NCBI GenBank assembly: GCA_002482965.1
Contig: DLGZ01000073.1
Coordinates: 1-64,000, forward strand
DNA length: 64,000 nt
DNA from: Verrucomicrobiaceae bacterium UBA7681
Lineage (GTDB): Bacteria; Verrucomicrobiota; Verrucomicrobiia; Verrucomicrobiales; Verrucomicrobiaceae
Direction: 5' to 3'
Shown here in pieces: positions 7,848-16,413 of this stretch (position 1 is its first letter; every line of letters begins with the position of its first letter). The notes beneath the pieces were generated by a model. That model made no database searches. It worked only from the letters and a program-made list of their open reading frames with translations, and was not told the DNA's origin. The translations under genes and the position numbers were made by a program.

Positions 7848-10800
7848 TCGAACGCATTATCGGCTGGAGCCTGAAAAACCGCTTCCTTGTCGCGTGCGCG
7901 GCCTTGCTGCTCATCGCCTTGGGCGTGCGTGCGATCTACCTCACGCCGGTGGATGCGATTCCTGATCTCACGGAGAACCAGGTGCTCGTCTATGGCGAGT
8001 GGATGGGTCGCAGTCCGCAGGAGGTGGAAGATCAGGTGACCTTCCCTCTCTCCACCGGCTTGCAAGGTCTGGCGGGTGTCAAAGAAGTGCGGGCAACCTC
8101 CATGTTCGGCTTCTCGCTCGTCACGATCATCTTCGAGGACAAGGTGGACACATACTTTGCCCGTGCCCGGGTGCTGGAGCGGCTGAACTACCTGCAAGGC
8201 TCGATGCCCGAGGGCATGAAGCTGCAACTTGGCCCCGATGCTTCGGGTCTCGGCTGGGTGTATCAATACTATTTCGCGGTCGATTCCACGCAGGCCACGG
8301 ATGGCGGTTATGATCTCGCGCAACTGCGTTCGCTGCAAGACTGGTATGTGCGCTACCAGCTCGCCAGTGTGCAAGGCGTGGCCGAAGTGGCAAGCATCGG
8401 CGGCTTTGTGAAGCAGTATCAGGTTGAGCTGAACTCCACCAAGATGCGCATGACGAACGTCACGCTCATGGATGTGATGACGGCGGTGCAGAACGCCAAC
8501 CTCAACGTCGGCGGCAAGGTGGTGGAGGAAAATGGAGCTGAGTTTGTGCTGCGCGGCATTGGCTTGGTCAAAAATCCTGAAGATCTCGAACTCGTCACGG
8601 TGAAGGCGATGGAAGGCACGCCGATTTACCTCAAGGACATCGCCACCGTGCAGATCGGTGGTGATTTCCGCCGTGGTGCGCTCGATTTGAACGGCCATGA
8701 GGCCGTGGGCGGCACCGTGGTCATGCGCACCGGTGAAAACGCCAAGGCGGTCATTGAACGCATCAAGGAGAAGATCGCGCAGATCGCGCCGAGCTTGCCG
8801 CCGGGCGTCACTATCAAGTCATTCTATGACCGCAGCGAACTGATCGACAGCACCATCGACACTCTCAAGCACGCGCTGCTTGAGGAGATGATTCTGGTCA
8901 CGCTCGCTCACATCATCTTTCTCTGGCATTTCCGCAGCATCCTCATTGTCACGCTGCCGCTGCCGATCTCGATTTTGATCTCGTTCCTGTTGATGAAGGA
9001 GTTCGGCATCACCAGCAACATCATGTCGCTCACCGGCATTGCCATCGCCATCGGTGTGCTGGTGGATGCGGCCATCGTGGTCACGGAAAACGTGATCCGG
9101 CATTGTGAGAGGGCCGAGGAACAGAAAGGTTCCCCACTAGATGCCAAGGAGACGTGGCAGGTAACGCTCGCAGCCTGCACGCAGGTCGGACGGCCCATCT
9201 TCTTTGCCATGGCGATCATCATCCTCGCTTTCGTGCCGGTGTTTGCCCTCGCGGGACAAGAAGGGAAGCTGTTTCATCCGCTGGCCTTCACCAAGACCTT
9301 TGCAATGATCGGTTCCACACTCCTCGCGGTCACGCTGGTGCCTGTGCTGTGCTCATTGCTCGTGCGCGGCCCGTTTCATTCGGAGGAGCACAACATCGTA
9401 ATGAAGTTCCTGCTGCGCGTGTATGAACCAGCGCTCAACTGGGCGCTTAGTCATCGCAAGACGGTCATCGCATCCGCTTTCCTCATTCTCTCCGTCTCAT
9501 TGGTGATCGCCTTTGGCCTGCCACGCGCCACGGTGAAACAACTCCGAGATGCAGGCTATCCGCGTCTGGCCGATACCGTCACGGGCTTTGGCAAAGAGTT
9601 CATGCCACCGCTCAATGAAGGCAGTCTGCTCTACATGCCGGTGATGATGCCGAAGACCGGCCTTAAAGAAATCCAGCGCGTTATGTCCTGGCAGGACACC
9701 GTCATCGCCGCCACTCCCGAAGTCGAATCCGTCGCGGGCAAACTGGGCCGTTTTGAAACCGCCACCGACCCCGCGCCCACCGAGATGCTGGAAACCACGA
9801 TCATGCTCAAGCCCGAATACATCGCTGATGGTCGCTGGAGCGTGAAACGCAATCCTGCATGGCGTGACGGCATGACGGTGGACAAACTCAAAGCCGAACT
9901 CACCGAGAAGATGAAGCAGGTGCCTGGCTATGTGCCCGCATTCCTGCAACCCATCGAGAACCGCATCCTCATGCTCTACACCGGCATCCGTGCGCAAGTA
10001 GGGGTGAAGATTTACGGCGACAACCTCGACAAGATTCAGCGCAAAGCCTTCGAAGTCGAAAAGCTCATCAACCGCGTCGAAGGAGCAGCCGGAGTCTCGC
10101 CTTCACGGGTGCAGGGCAAGCCCTACCTCAATGTCCAGGTTGATCGGCAAGCGATGGCCCGCTACGGCCTCAGTGCCAAAGACGTGCTCGATGCCGTGGA
10201 GGTTTCCATCGGCGGCAAAAATGTCAGCACCACCATCGAAGGCCGGCAGCGCTTCCCCATTCAAATTCGCGTGCAGCGCGCTGAGCGTGATGACATTGAA
10301 AAACTCAGCAGCATCCTCATCGCCGCACGCTCCGGCATGAGCGCTACTAGCGCACCTGCAACAGGTGGCGGCATGGCGGGCGGCGGTGCCGCCGCTTCAT
10401 CTGGGGCCATGTCGGCAGCTGGCAATGCCGCAACCATCGCCTACATCCCGCTCGGCATGGTGGCGAAGATCACGCGTGAAGTCGGTGCGAACGAGATCGC
10501 CAGCGAGAACGGACGCCTGCGCTCCTACGTGCAGGCGAACGTGCAGGACCGTGACCTTGGAGGCTTCGTGCAGGAGGTCGAGCAGCAGCTCAAGACCATC
10601 GACTGGGAAGGCATGACGTACAAGATGACCGGCGAGTATGAGAATCAGCGCCGCTTTGTGCAGACGATGCAGATCGTCTTTCCCATCGTGCTGCTCATCA
10701 TCTTTGTGCTGCTCTACATCGTGTATCATAGTGCGCTGGAGGCTGCTCATGTCATGCTGGCCGTGCCGTTTGCGTTGAGCGGCGGGGTGTTGCTGCAAAA

Positions 10801-11227
10801 GCTGCTCGGGTACAATTTCAACGGTGCTGTGTGGGTGGGGTACATCGCCCTCTTTGGCACGGCGGTGCAAACGGGTGTCGTCATGGTCGTGTATCTTGAA
10901 GAAACCGTAAAAGCCCGCATGACCGCGCTCGGTGAGGCCTTTGGCTATGCCGATCTCGTACAGGCTGTGAAGGACGGTGCACGTCTGCGGTTACGGCCCA
11001 AGGTGATGACCGTCGCCACCATCGTCGCTTCCCTCTTGCCGATCATGTGGAGCCATCGTCAGGGTGCGGAGGTCATGCAACCCCTTGCCACGCCCGTCAT
11101 CGGCGGCATGATCTCCAGTTTGATCCATATTCTTATTGTCACTCCCGTCGTCTTCCTATGGCTGCGCGGGCGTGAGTTCAGGAAAGGTTCATTGCACGAA
11201 TCATTTGGACGCAGCAAGGAGGCATAG
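7844..11227 (+). CDS. cusA: CusA-family heavy-metal RND efflux pump
   Basis: 1,127 residues from the ATG at 7844, which overlaps the adaptor stop and has a good ribosome site (GGGGAGG). The N-terminus (MIERIIGWSLKNRFLV, TPVDAIPDL) and the motifs ATSMFGFSLVTIIFED and LGPDASGLGWVYQY are typical of CusA/CzcA heavy-metal pumps. Membrane helix 4 carries the proton-relay aspartate region IGVLVDAAIVVTENV. EMLETTIMLKP follows in the second porter half. It would drive Cu+/Ag+ export with the proton gradient. A Gly/Ala/Ser/Met-rich stretch encoded at about 10336-10440 interrupts the second porter region and makes the protein longer than the usual roughly 1,050 residues. Confidence 0.93.
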   Translation: MIERIIGWSLKNRFLVACAALLLIALGVRAIYLTPVDAIPDLTENQVLVYGEWMGRSPQEVEDQVTFPLSTGLQGLAGVKEVRATSMFGFSLVTIIFEDKVDTYFARARVLERLNYLQGSMPEGMKLQLGPDASGLGWVYQYYFAVDSTQATDGGYDLAQLRSLQDWYVRYQLASVQGVAEVASIGGFVKQYQVELNSTKMRMTNVTLMDVMTAVQNANLNVGGKVVEENGAEFVLRGIGLVKNPEDLELVTVKAMEGTPIYLKDIATVQIGGDFRRGALDLNGHEAVGGTVVMRTGENAKAVIERIKEKIAQIAPSLPPGVTIKSFYDRSELIDSTIDTLKHALLEEMILVTLAHIIFLWHFRSILIVTLPLPISILISFLLMKEFGITSNIMSLTGIAIAIGVLVDAAIVVTENVIRHCERAEEQKGSPLDAKETWQVTLAACTQVGRPIFFAMAIIILAFVPVFALAGQEGKLFHPLAFTKTFAMIGSTLLAVTLVPVLCSLLVRGPFHSEEHNIVMKFLLRVYEPALNWALSHRKTVIASAFLILSVSLVIAFGLPRATVKQLRDAGYPRLADTVTGFGKEFMPPLNEGSLLYMPVMMPKTGLKEIQRVMSWQDTVIAATPEVESVAGKLGRFETATDPAPTEMLETTIMLKPEYIADGRWSVKRNPAWRDGMTVDKLKAELTEKMKQVPGYVPAFLQPIENRILMLYTGIRAQVGVKIYGDNLDKIQRKAFEVEKLINRVEGAAGVSPSRVQGKPYLNVQVDRQAMARYGLSAKDVLDAVEVSIGGKNVSTTIEGRQRFPIQIRVQRAERDDIEKLSSILIAARSGMSATSAPATGGGMAGGGAAASSGAMSAAGNAATIAYIPLGMVAKITREVGANEIASENGRLRSYVQANVQDRDLGGFVQEVEQQLKTIDWEGMTYKMTGEYENQRRFVQTMQIVFPIVLLIIFVLLYIVYHSALEAAHVMLAVPFALSGGVLLQKLLGYNFNGAVWVGYIALFGTAVQTGVVMVVYLEETVKARMTALGEAFGYADLVQAVKDGARLRLRPKVMTVATIVASLLPIMWSHRQGAEVMQPLATPVIGGMISSLIHILIVTPVVFLWLRGREFRKGSLHESFGRSKEA

Positions 11228-11381
11228 ACCCGCAGCTCATTCCGCCGTAAACCGCCAAACCACACCAATGAAGGTGAGCACACCCCATGAAAATGATCCT
11301 GCTCACCAGCTGAGATGACCCGGCGAAGATGAAACTTGAATACTTCCCATCCACTGTTCTGTTGAATTACGTTCTAACCTT

Positions 11382-11756
11382 GTGAACTTCCGTGCCGCCA
11401 TCCTTCTGTGTTTGCTGCTGCTGAGCCACGCAGCGCAGGCGGATGGGTCCTATGCTTTGGGTAGCAGCGAGACGGCATGCTGCGGCAGCCATTGCTGCTG
11501 TGCAGAAATTGAGACTCCTGCGGCTTGCGGCTGCGCGATGGCTCCGGACTCAACTCCCGAACGCCAACCCCTGCTGCCACAAGGGCAGAACCGCGAATCT
11601 CTCTTCCGTGGGGCATGGCCGATCCCATACCAGTTTGCAGCCCCTGCTACACGCTATGCCGCTGAGTTACAAGGACTCACGGAGATGGAACCATGCAGCC
11701 TTCTTACCCAGCCGCACGTCCGGCTGCCGGTTCTGTATGGTGCTTTGCTGATGTGA
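11382..11756 (+). CDS. Cys-rich exported small protein (copy 2), upstream of second TolC gene
   Basis: 124 residues from a GTG start: a signal peptide (MNFRAAILLCLLLLSHAAQA), a Cys cluster (ACCGSHCCCAE, then ACGCAM), a low-complexity middle, and the end QPHVRLPVLYGALLM. The end and Cys pattern match the product of 4429-4782, although the middle has diverged. Both are followed by a related non-coding stretch and a TolC-type gene. No named family is recognised. A periplasmic copper- or silver-binding role is plausible from the cysteines and the neighbours. Confidence 0.72.
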   Translation: MNFRAAILLCLLLLSHAAQADGSYALGSSETACCGSHCCCAEIETPAACGCAMAPDSTPERQPLLPQGQNRESLFRGAWPIPYQFAAPATRYAAELQGLTEMEPCSLLTQPHVRLPVLYGALLM

Positions 11757-11876
11757 GCGAGGGTCTTTGACACACGCATTGTGTCCACGCATCGCGGCCC
11801 CCATGGGGACTATGGTCATGCTTGGTGTGCCGCCACGGCCGCATTTTTTTGTACTCCATCTTTCGTCGTTTCATTC

Positions 11877-13307
11877 ATGAACTGGTCTTTCCACCTGCTG
11901 CCTGTCGTGCTGCTCTCATCGTGCGCTTCGTTGTCACGCGATCCTTTGAATTCCGTGCGTTCACAGTCTCGCGAGCGTCTTGGGTATGATGTCGCCGTGC
12001 CGACCAGCGATCAGGAGTCGGCAGAAGTTACCGCACTAGTGAACTCATTGTTGCGGCGGCCACTCACGGCGAACAGCGCCGCCCAGATAGCCCTGCTGAA
12101 CAACCGACGGCTCCGGGCTACACTGGGGGATGTGGGCATTTCCCAAGCGGAACTGGTGGAAGCCAGCACCCCGCGCAATCCTGTCCTGCACGGCCGTCCG
12201 CGTTGGTCAAATCCGGGCGGTTTACCGAATACGGAGCTGGGACTGGAGGGCGAGTTGATCAGCTTGTTGATGCTGCCGCTGCAAAAGCGCATTGCTGCAC
12301 ACAAACTGGTGCAGACAGAACGGCGGGTGGCGCACGACATCATGCAGCTCGCGGCGGAGGCCAAAACCGCTTGGTTCCAGGTCGTGGCCGGGGAGCAGCA
12401 CCTGCGCAAGCTGCGCGACATCAGCCTGGTGAATAACTCGGTGGCGGATTTCGGCAGACGTGTCCATGAGGCAGGGAACTTGAACAATCTGGAGTTGATG
12501 GAATTGCAGGTGAGCGGGCAGCAGGTGCAGGCGGACATCCTGCGGGAACGCACCGAACTGGCCGCACAGCGGGCGAAGTTGAACCGGGTGATGGGATTGG
12601 GCGGTGCGCAGACGCAGTGGCAGCTTGCCACCAGTGAGCTGCCAGGGTTGCCAGCCAGTGATCCCTCACTCGCACGGGCGGAGGCCCTTGCACTGTTACA
12701 ACGTCAAGATTTAGCAGCGGCCAACGCCCATGTGGCAGCCGTCAAAGGGGCATTGGCCATCAAGCGCAAGACACGCTTCATTCCCGGTCTGGAACTGGGT
12801 TTGGACACGGAGCGTGACACGAACGGCACCCAGTTGACCGGGCCCGAACTCCGCATCGACCTCCCCATCTTCAACTGGGGCAGGGCGGCGATGCGCAAGC
12901 TCGAAGGAGAACTGCGCAAAGCACAAGCCGAGGCCGAAGCGGTGGAAGCAGAGCTGCGCAATGATGTCGCTGCCAGTCACTCCACGCTGCGTCTGGCGCG
13001 TGAAGCAGCGGCATACCATCAGCAAACCTTGCTGCCGCAGCGCCGGAGCATCGTCAAAGAGACCCTGCTGCAATACAACGCCATGCAAAAAAGCAACGTC
13101 GCCCTGCTGCGCGCGAAGGAAGAGGAACTGCGAGCCGAGAAGGAGGCGCTTACCAGCCTGCGAGATTACTGGATCGCCCGCGTGGAACTGGAGAAAGCGG
13201 CGGGCGGCAGCCTTGAGAGCAAAGCGGGCGGCAGCCCCGCATTAGCCATCCCCGCTGCGCCTGTCAAAACGACACCAGCCAGTTCCAGCGCGCATCATCA
13301 GCACTGA
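11877..13307 (+). CDS. TolC-like outer-membrane efflux lipoprotein
   Basis: 476 residues from the ATG at 11877; upstream codons are open, but this start gives a short lipoprotein signal with lipobox (MNWSFHLLPVVLLSSC). The rest shows the two-fold helical hairpin pattern of the outer-membrane factor family (for example GELRKAQAEAEAVEAELRND, and LLRAKEEELRAEKEALTSLR near the end). It is clearly diverged from the channel at 4886. It lies after the RND pump and 16 bp before the second copper oxidase, with a His-containing C-terminus (SSAHHQH). It may be an alternative exit duct or an outer-membrane copper protein in its own right. Confidence 0.85.
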   Translation: MNWSFHLLPVVLLSSCASLSRDPLNSVRSQSRERLGYDVAVPTSDQESAEVTALVNSLLRRPLTANSAAQIALLNNRRLRATLGDVGISQAELVEASTPRNPVLHGRPRWSNPGGLPNTELGLEGELISLLMLPLQKRIAAHKLVQTERRVAHDIMQLAAEAKTAWFQVVAGEQHLRKLRDISLVNNSVADFGRRVHEAGNLNNLELMELQVSGQQVQADILRERTELAAQRAKLNRVMGLGGAQTQWQLATSELPGLPASDPSLARAEALALLQRQDLAAANAHVAAVKGALAIKRKTRFIPGLELGLDTERDTNGTQLTGPELRIDLPIFNWGRAAMRKLEGELRKAQAEAEAVEAELRNDVAASHSTLRLAREAAAYHQQTLLPQRRSIVKETLLQYNAMQKSNVALLRAKEEELRAEKEALTSLRDYWIARVELEKAAGGSLESKAGGSPALAIPAAPVKTTPASSSAHHQH

Positions 13308-13323
13308 CTTTCACTCCAACGCC

Positions 13324-14805
13324 ATGAATCCAGAACCTGACTCCCTCAACCCCACCCGGCGTGGCATGCTCACCAGTGCAGCAGCCCTGATCGGCGGCGG
13401 TGCCTTGCTTCATCCCGCGCACGCGCAAGACCCGCATGCAGGCCACAAACTGCCCGCCGCCACTGCGGATCAAAAGCCGCCGAACACCCAGGCCGCCGTC
13501 AGCACGGGCAAGACCGAAGTCTTTGCGCCGCCCGGCATCAACTACAAACCCGTCATCACGCCCAATGGCATGACGCTGCCGTGGAAGATGGTTGATGGTG
13601 CCAAGGTCTTTCATCTGGTCGCGGAGCCGGTGTCTCATGAATTCATCCCCGCGATGAATGATCATACCAGCCTCGTTGCCGAGTGCTGGGGTTACAATGG
13701 CCGCATTCATGGCCCCACGCTTGAAGCCGTCGAAGGCGACAGGGTTCGCATCTACGTCACCAACCGCCTCGACGCGCCTACCACCGTTCATTGGCATGGC
13801 CTGCTCCTCCCCAGCGGCATGGATGGCGTCGGCGGCGTCAGTCAAAAGGCCATCCAGCCTGGCGAAACCTTCAAATACGAGTTCCCGCTCAAACAGCACG
13901 GCACCTTCATGTATCATAGCCATCACGATGAGATGACGCAGATGCAGCTGGGCATGATGGGAATGTTTATCATTCACCCGGCAGTGCCGGAGCCAAACCC
14001 GCCAGATCGCGACTACGCCATCATGCTCAGCGAGTGGTTGATCGAAGTGGGCGCACGTCGGCCTGATCCCAACGAGATGACGGATTTCAACATCTTCACC
14101 ATGAACGGGCGCGCCTTCCCCGGCACGCAGCCCTTGCTCGCACAATCTGGCGAACGCGTCCGCGTACGCATCGGCAACCTCAGCACCATGAGCCATCACG
14201 CCATCCACCTGCACGGGCATTTTTTCAAAGTCACCGACACGGATGGCGGCCACATTCCCGAGGCTGGGCAGTGGCCCGAAACCACTGTCATCATGCCCAC
14301 TGGCAGCACCCGCACTTTCGAGGTGGGACCGGTCTATCCGGGCGATTGGGTCATGCACTGCCACATGCTGCATCACGTGATGAACCAGATGGGGCATAAG
14401 TTCGGCAATCTCATTGGCATCAACGATACAGGACTGGACAAAACGATTCGCAAACTCGTCCCCGGTTACATGAGCATGGGAGCCACCGGCATGGGGGACA
14501 TGGGCGATATGGGAATGAACGTTCCCGCCAACTCCCTGCCCATGATCGGCGGGCCCGGCCAATACGACTACATCACCATGGGCGGCATGTTTACCATTCT
14601 CAAAGTGCGCGACTCGCTCCCCGCCGATGGCAGCGATCCCGGCTGGTTCATAAGCCCGCCCGGCACCGTCGCCAGTCCCGCCAGCGAGGCCGATCTCCAG
14701 CGCGACGGCATCAATCCCAAAGCCGCCACCACCGCACCCGCGACCGCTGCCACCCACATCGTTTCCGCAGGCCGCATCAAGCTCGGCGGCTGCCAGATGC
14801 ACTGA
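13324..14805 (+). CDS. Tat-exported multicopper oxidase
   Basis: 493 residues. The N-terminus contains a twin-arginine-type signal (TRRGMLTSAAAL followed by HPAHAQ). The copper motifs are VHWHGLLLPSGMDG near residue 153, MYHSHHDEMTQMQLG, HHAIHLHGHFF and MHCHMLHHVMNQMGH. A short Met/Gly-rich segment (MSMGATGMGDMGDMGM) and a C-terminal KLGGCQMH add possible Cu(I) ligands. It resembles CopA/CueO-like oxidases that detoxify Cu(I) in the periplasm, but lacks the beta-barrel tail of the oxidase at 2033. It was probably co-transcribed with the TolC gene before it and with the YHS-like gene now separated by the IS. Confidence 0.9.
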   Translation: MNPEPDSLNPTRRGMLTSAAALIGGGALLHPAHAQDPHAGHKLPAATADQKPPNTQAAVSTGKTEVFAPPGINYKPVITPNGMTLPWKMVDGAKVFHLVAEPVSHEFIPAMNDHTSLVAECWGYNGRIHGPTLEAVEGDRVRIYVTNRLDAPTTVHWHGLLLPSGMDGVGGVSQKAIQPGETFKYEFPLKQHGTFMYHSHHDEMTQMQLGMMGMFIIHPAVPEPNPPDRDYAIMLSEWLIEVGARRPDPNEMTDFNIFTMNGRAFPGTQPLLAQSGERVRVRIGNLSTMSHHAIHLHGHFFKVTDTDGGHIPEAGQWPETTVIMPTGSTRTFEVGPVYPGDWVMHCHMLHHVMNQMGHKFGNLIGINDTGLDKTIRKLVPGYMSMGATGMGDMGDMGMNVPANSLPMIGGPGQYDYITMGGMFTILKVRDSLPADGSDPGWFISPPGTVASPASEADLQRDGINPKAATTAPATAATHIVSAGRIKLGGCQMH

Positions 14806-14870
14806 CCCAAACCCTTTCGGCGCAATCACGCGCCCGAAAACCCAACGCAAACCCAAGCCACACATACAAC

Positions 14871-14888
14871 ATGAAAACCCGCAAGCTA
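14871..14888 (+). pseudogene. Detached first six codons of the YHS-like gene
   Basis: ATGAAAACCCGCAAGCTA at 14871-14888 is the 5' end of the gene that resumes at 16043. Joining the two across the IS and one copy of the TA target gives a continuous frame starting MKTRKLMTLLAIALLGTG, a standard signal peptide. As it stands the fragment runs into a TAG within the IS end after one more codon. Confidence 0.75.
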
Positions 14889-16040
14889 ATGTAGTCCGTC
14901 AATCGGACTGCACTTTATCCAACGCGCGTCGGCCGCGCCGGACTTTCTGGAGGATGTCGTTTGCAGAGGCGGTCCAGATGAAAGGCTTGGGATTGAGGTT
15001 ATGGACCCGGATGTGCTCTTCAATGGTCTCGACAAGTTGGTCTACGTTGTGAAAAACTCCCCGGCGCACGCTGTTCTCGGTCAGGTCGCGGAAGAACCTT
15101 TCGACCATGTTCAACCACGAGGCGCTCGTTGGGGTGAAGTGAAAGGTGAAGCGTGGATGCCGTCTCTGCCAGGCCTGCACCCTGGCGTGCTTGTGCGTGG
15201 CGTAGTTGTCGCAGATCACATGTACTGGCTTGTCCGCAGGCGTCGCCCTGTCGATCTGCCGCAGGAACGCAAGCCACTCCTGGTGGCGATGCTTGCTCAT
15301 GCATTTGCCGATGACGGTGCCGTCCAGCGTGTTCATGGCCGCAAAGAGTGTGGTGGTGCCGTTGCGTTTGTAGTCATGGGTCATCGTGCCGCAGCGGCCC
15401 TTCTTCATGGGCAGCCCGGGTTGCGTGCGGTCCAGCGCTTGAATCTGGCTCTTCTCGTCACATGAAAACACAATGGCATGCTCAGGCGGCGATTGATACA
15501 GCCCGACAATGTCGCGCAGCTTCTCCTCGAAGCGCTTGTCGTTGGATATCTTGAAGGTCTTGACGCGATGAGGCTTGAGTCCGTGGGCCGCCCAGATGCG
15601 TCCAACGCTCGACTCGCTGATGCCGGCCGCTTTCGCCATGGTTGAGCGGCTCCAGTGCGTGGCTCCTTCCGGCTTGCTGTACTGCGTGAGTTTGAGCACC
15701 TCGGAAACTTTGCGCGGGGCGATGGCTTTGATGCGCCCGGGACGCGTCGCGTCCTGCTCGATGCCTGCGAACCCGAACTTGCTGTAGCGGCTGCGCCAGC
15801 GCCCCACCTTGCCGAGGTCCAGACCGAGGCGTTGGGCGATGTCCTTGTTCTCCACCCCGTCAGCGGCCAGCACCACGATGGCCGAACGTTCGACCAGGCG
15901 TAGCGCAGTCTTGCGCGAGGCTCTCAAGGACTCCAGCTTCCGGCGCTCCTTGCTTGTTAACGTTATCTTCGGGGCAGCTCTCATCTCTCATCATACGTGA
16001 CGAGCAGCTCATAAATATCAATCTGTTGGACGGACTACAC
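14889..16040. mobile_element. IS630-family insertion sequence
   Basis: 1,152 bp with imperfect terminal inverted repeats sharing TGTAGTCCGTC (left end at 14890-14900, complement at the right end 16029-16039), flanked by TA on each side (14887-14888 and 16041-16042). TA duplication is the known target habit of the IS630/Tc1 group. It carries one transposase gene on the minus strand and has inserted in the signal-peptide region of a small metal-binding protein gene. Both ends appear intact. Confidence 0.88.
14899..15984 (-). CDS. IS630-family transposase
   Basis: 361 residues, full length for the family. An N-terminal helix-turn-helix region (GVENKDIAQRLGLDLGKVGRWRSRY) is followed by a second winged region (GISESSVGRIWAAHGLKPHR). 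The DDE catalytic core follows: Asp in FSCDEKSQIQALDR, Asp in HVICDNYATHKH and Glu in SASWLNMVERFF. It cuts and joins the IS ends at TA sites. No frameshift is seen, so the element may still be active. Confidence 0.92.
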   Translation of the reverse strand: MRAAPKITLTSKERRKLESLRASRKTALRLVERSAIVVLAADGVENKDIAQRLGLDLGKVGRWRSRYSKFGFAGIEQDATRPGRIKAIAPRKVSEVLKLTQYSKPEGATHWSRSTMAKAAGISESSVGRIWAAHGLKPHRVKTFKISNDKRFEEKLRDIVGLYQSPPEHAIVFSCDEKSQIQALDRTQPGLPMKKGRCGTMTHDYKRNGTTTLFAAMNTLDGTVIGKCMSKHRHQEWLAFLRQIDRATPADKPVHVICDNYATHKHARVQAWQRRHPRFTFHFTPTSASWLNMVERFFRDLTENSVRRGVFHNVDQLVETIEEHIRVHNLNPKPFIWTASANDILQKVRRGRRALDKVQSD

Positions 16041-16042
16041 TA

Positions 16043-16312
16043 ATGACCCTTCTCGCCATCGCCCTTCTTGGCACTGGCATCTCCCTGGCCGCCGAACCTG
16101 ACAAAGACGCCAAGCCGAAAGACGTGCCAGCCGACTACCCGCTGAAAAAGTGCCCCGTCTCTGACGAAGCACTCGACGCCATGGGCAAGCCCGTGAAAGT
16201 CACCCACGAAGGCACCGACGTGTATCTCTGCTGCAAGAAGTGCGTGAAGGAGTTCGACAAGGACCCCGCCAAGTTCACCAAAATGGTGAAGGACGCCGCG
16301 CCGAAGAAGTGA
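16043..16312 (+). CDS. Exported YHS-like metal-binding protein, N-terminus cut by IS630 insertion
   Basis: 89 residues from the ATG that directly follows the IS. A hydrophobic segment (MTLLAIALLGTGISLAA) leads to a domain with KKCPVSDEALDAMGKPV and VYLCCKKCVKEFDKDPAKF, the Cys arrangement of YHS/TRASH-like metal-binding domains. The original start was probably six codons upstream at 14871, so the present form lacks the positive n-region of its signal peptide (KTRK) and its own ribosome site and promoter. It may be silent, or be expressed from the IS edge. The context suggests periplasmic copper binding. Confidence 0.8.
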   Translation: MTLLAIALLGTGISLAAEPDKDAKPKDVPADYPLKKCPVSDEALDAMGKPVKVTHEGTDVYLCCKKCVKEFDKDPAKFTKMVKDAAPKK

Positions 16313-16326
16313 GCGGCTTGATCGCC

Positions 16327-16356
16327 CCTGCCGGAAGAGACCACTCTTCCGGCAGG
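16327..16356. terminator. Hairpin between convergent genes
   Basis: A perfect 13-bp stem, CCTGCCGGAAGAG/CTCTTCCGGCAGG, with a 4-base loop (ACCA). It lies between the ends of the YHS-like gene (+) and the sigma factor gene (-), where a shared terminator is expected. No strong T-run follows on either strand. Confidence 0.55.
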
Positions 16357-16413
16357 TTCTATCCGTCCCATATGTTCTTCCGATCATGAACACTTTTCAA
16401 AAGTGCTTCCCTT

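Noticed and set aside
13264..14865. 533-codon open frame on the minus strand
   Set aside because: It is antisense to the complete Tat-type copper oxidase, whose motifs are unambiguous. The frame is open because of GC-rich codon use.
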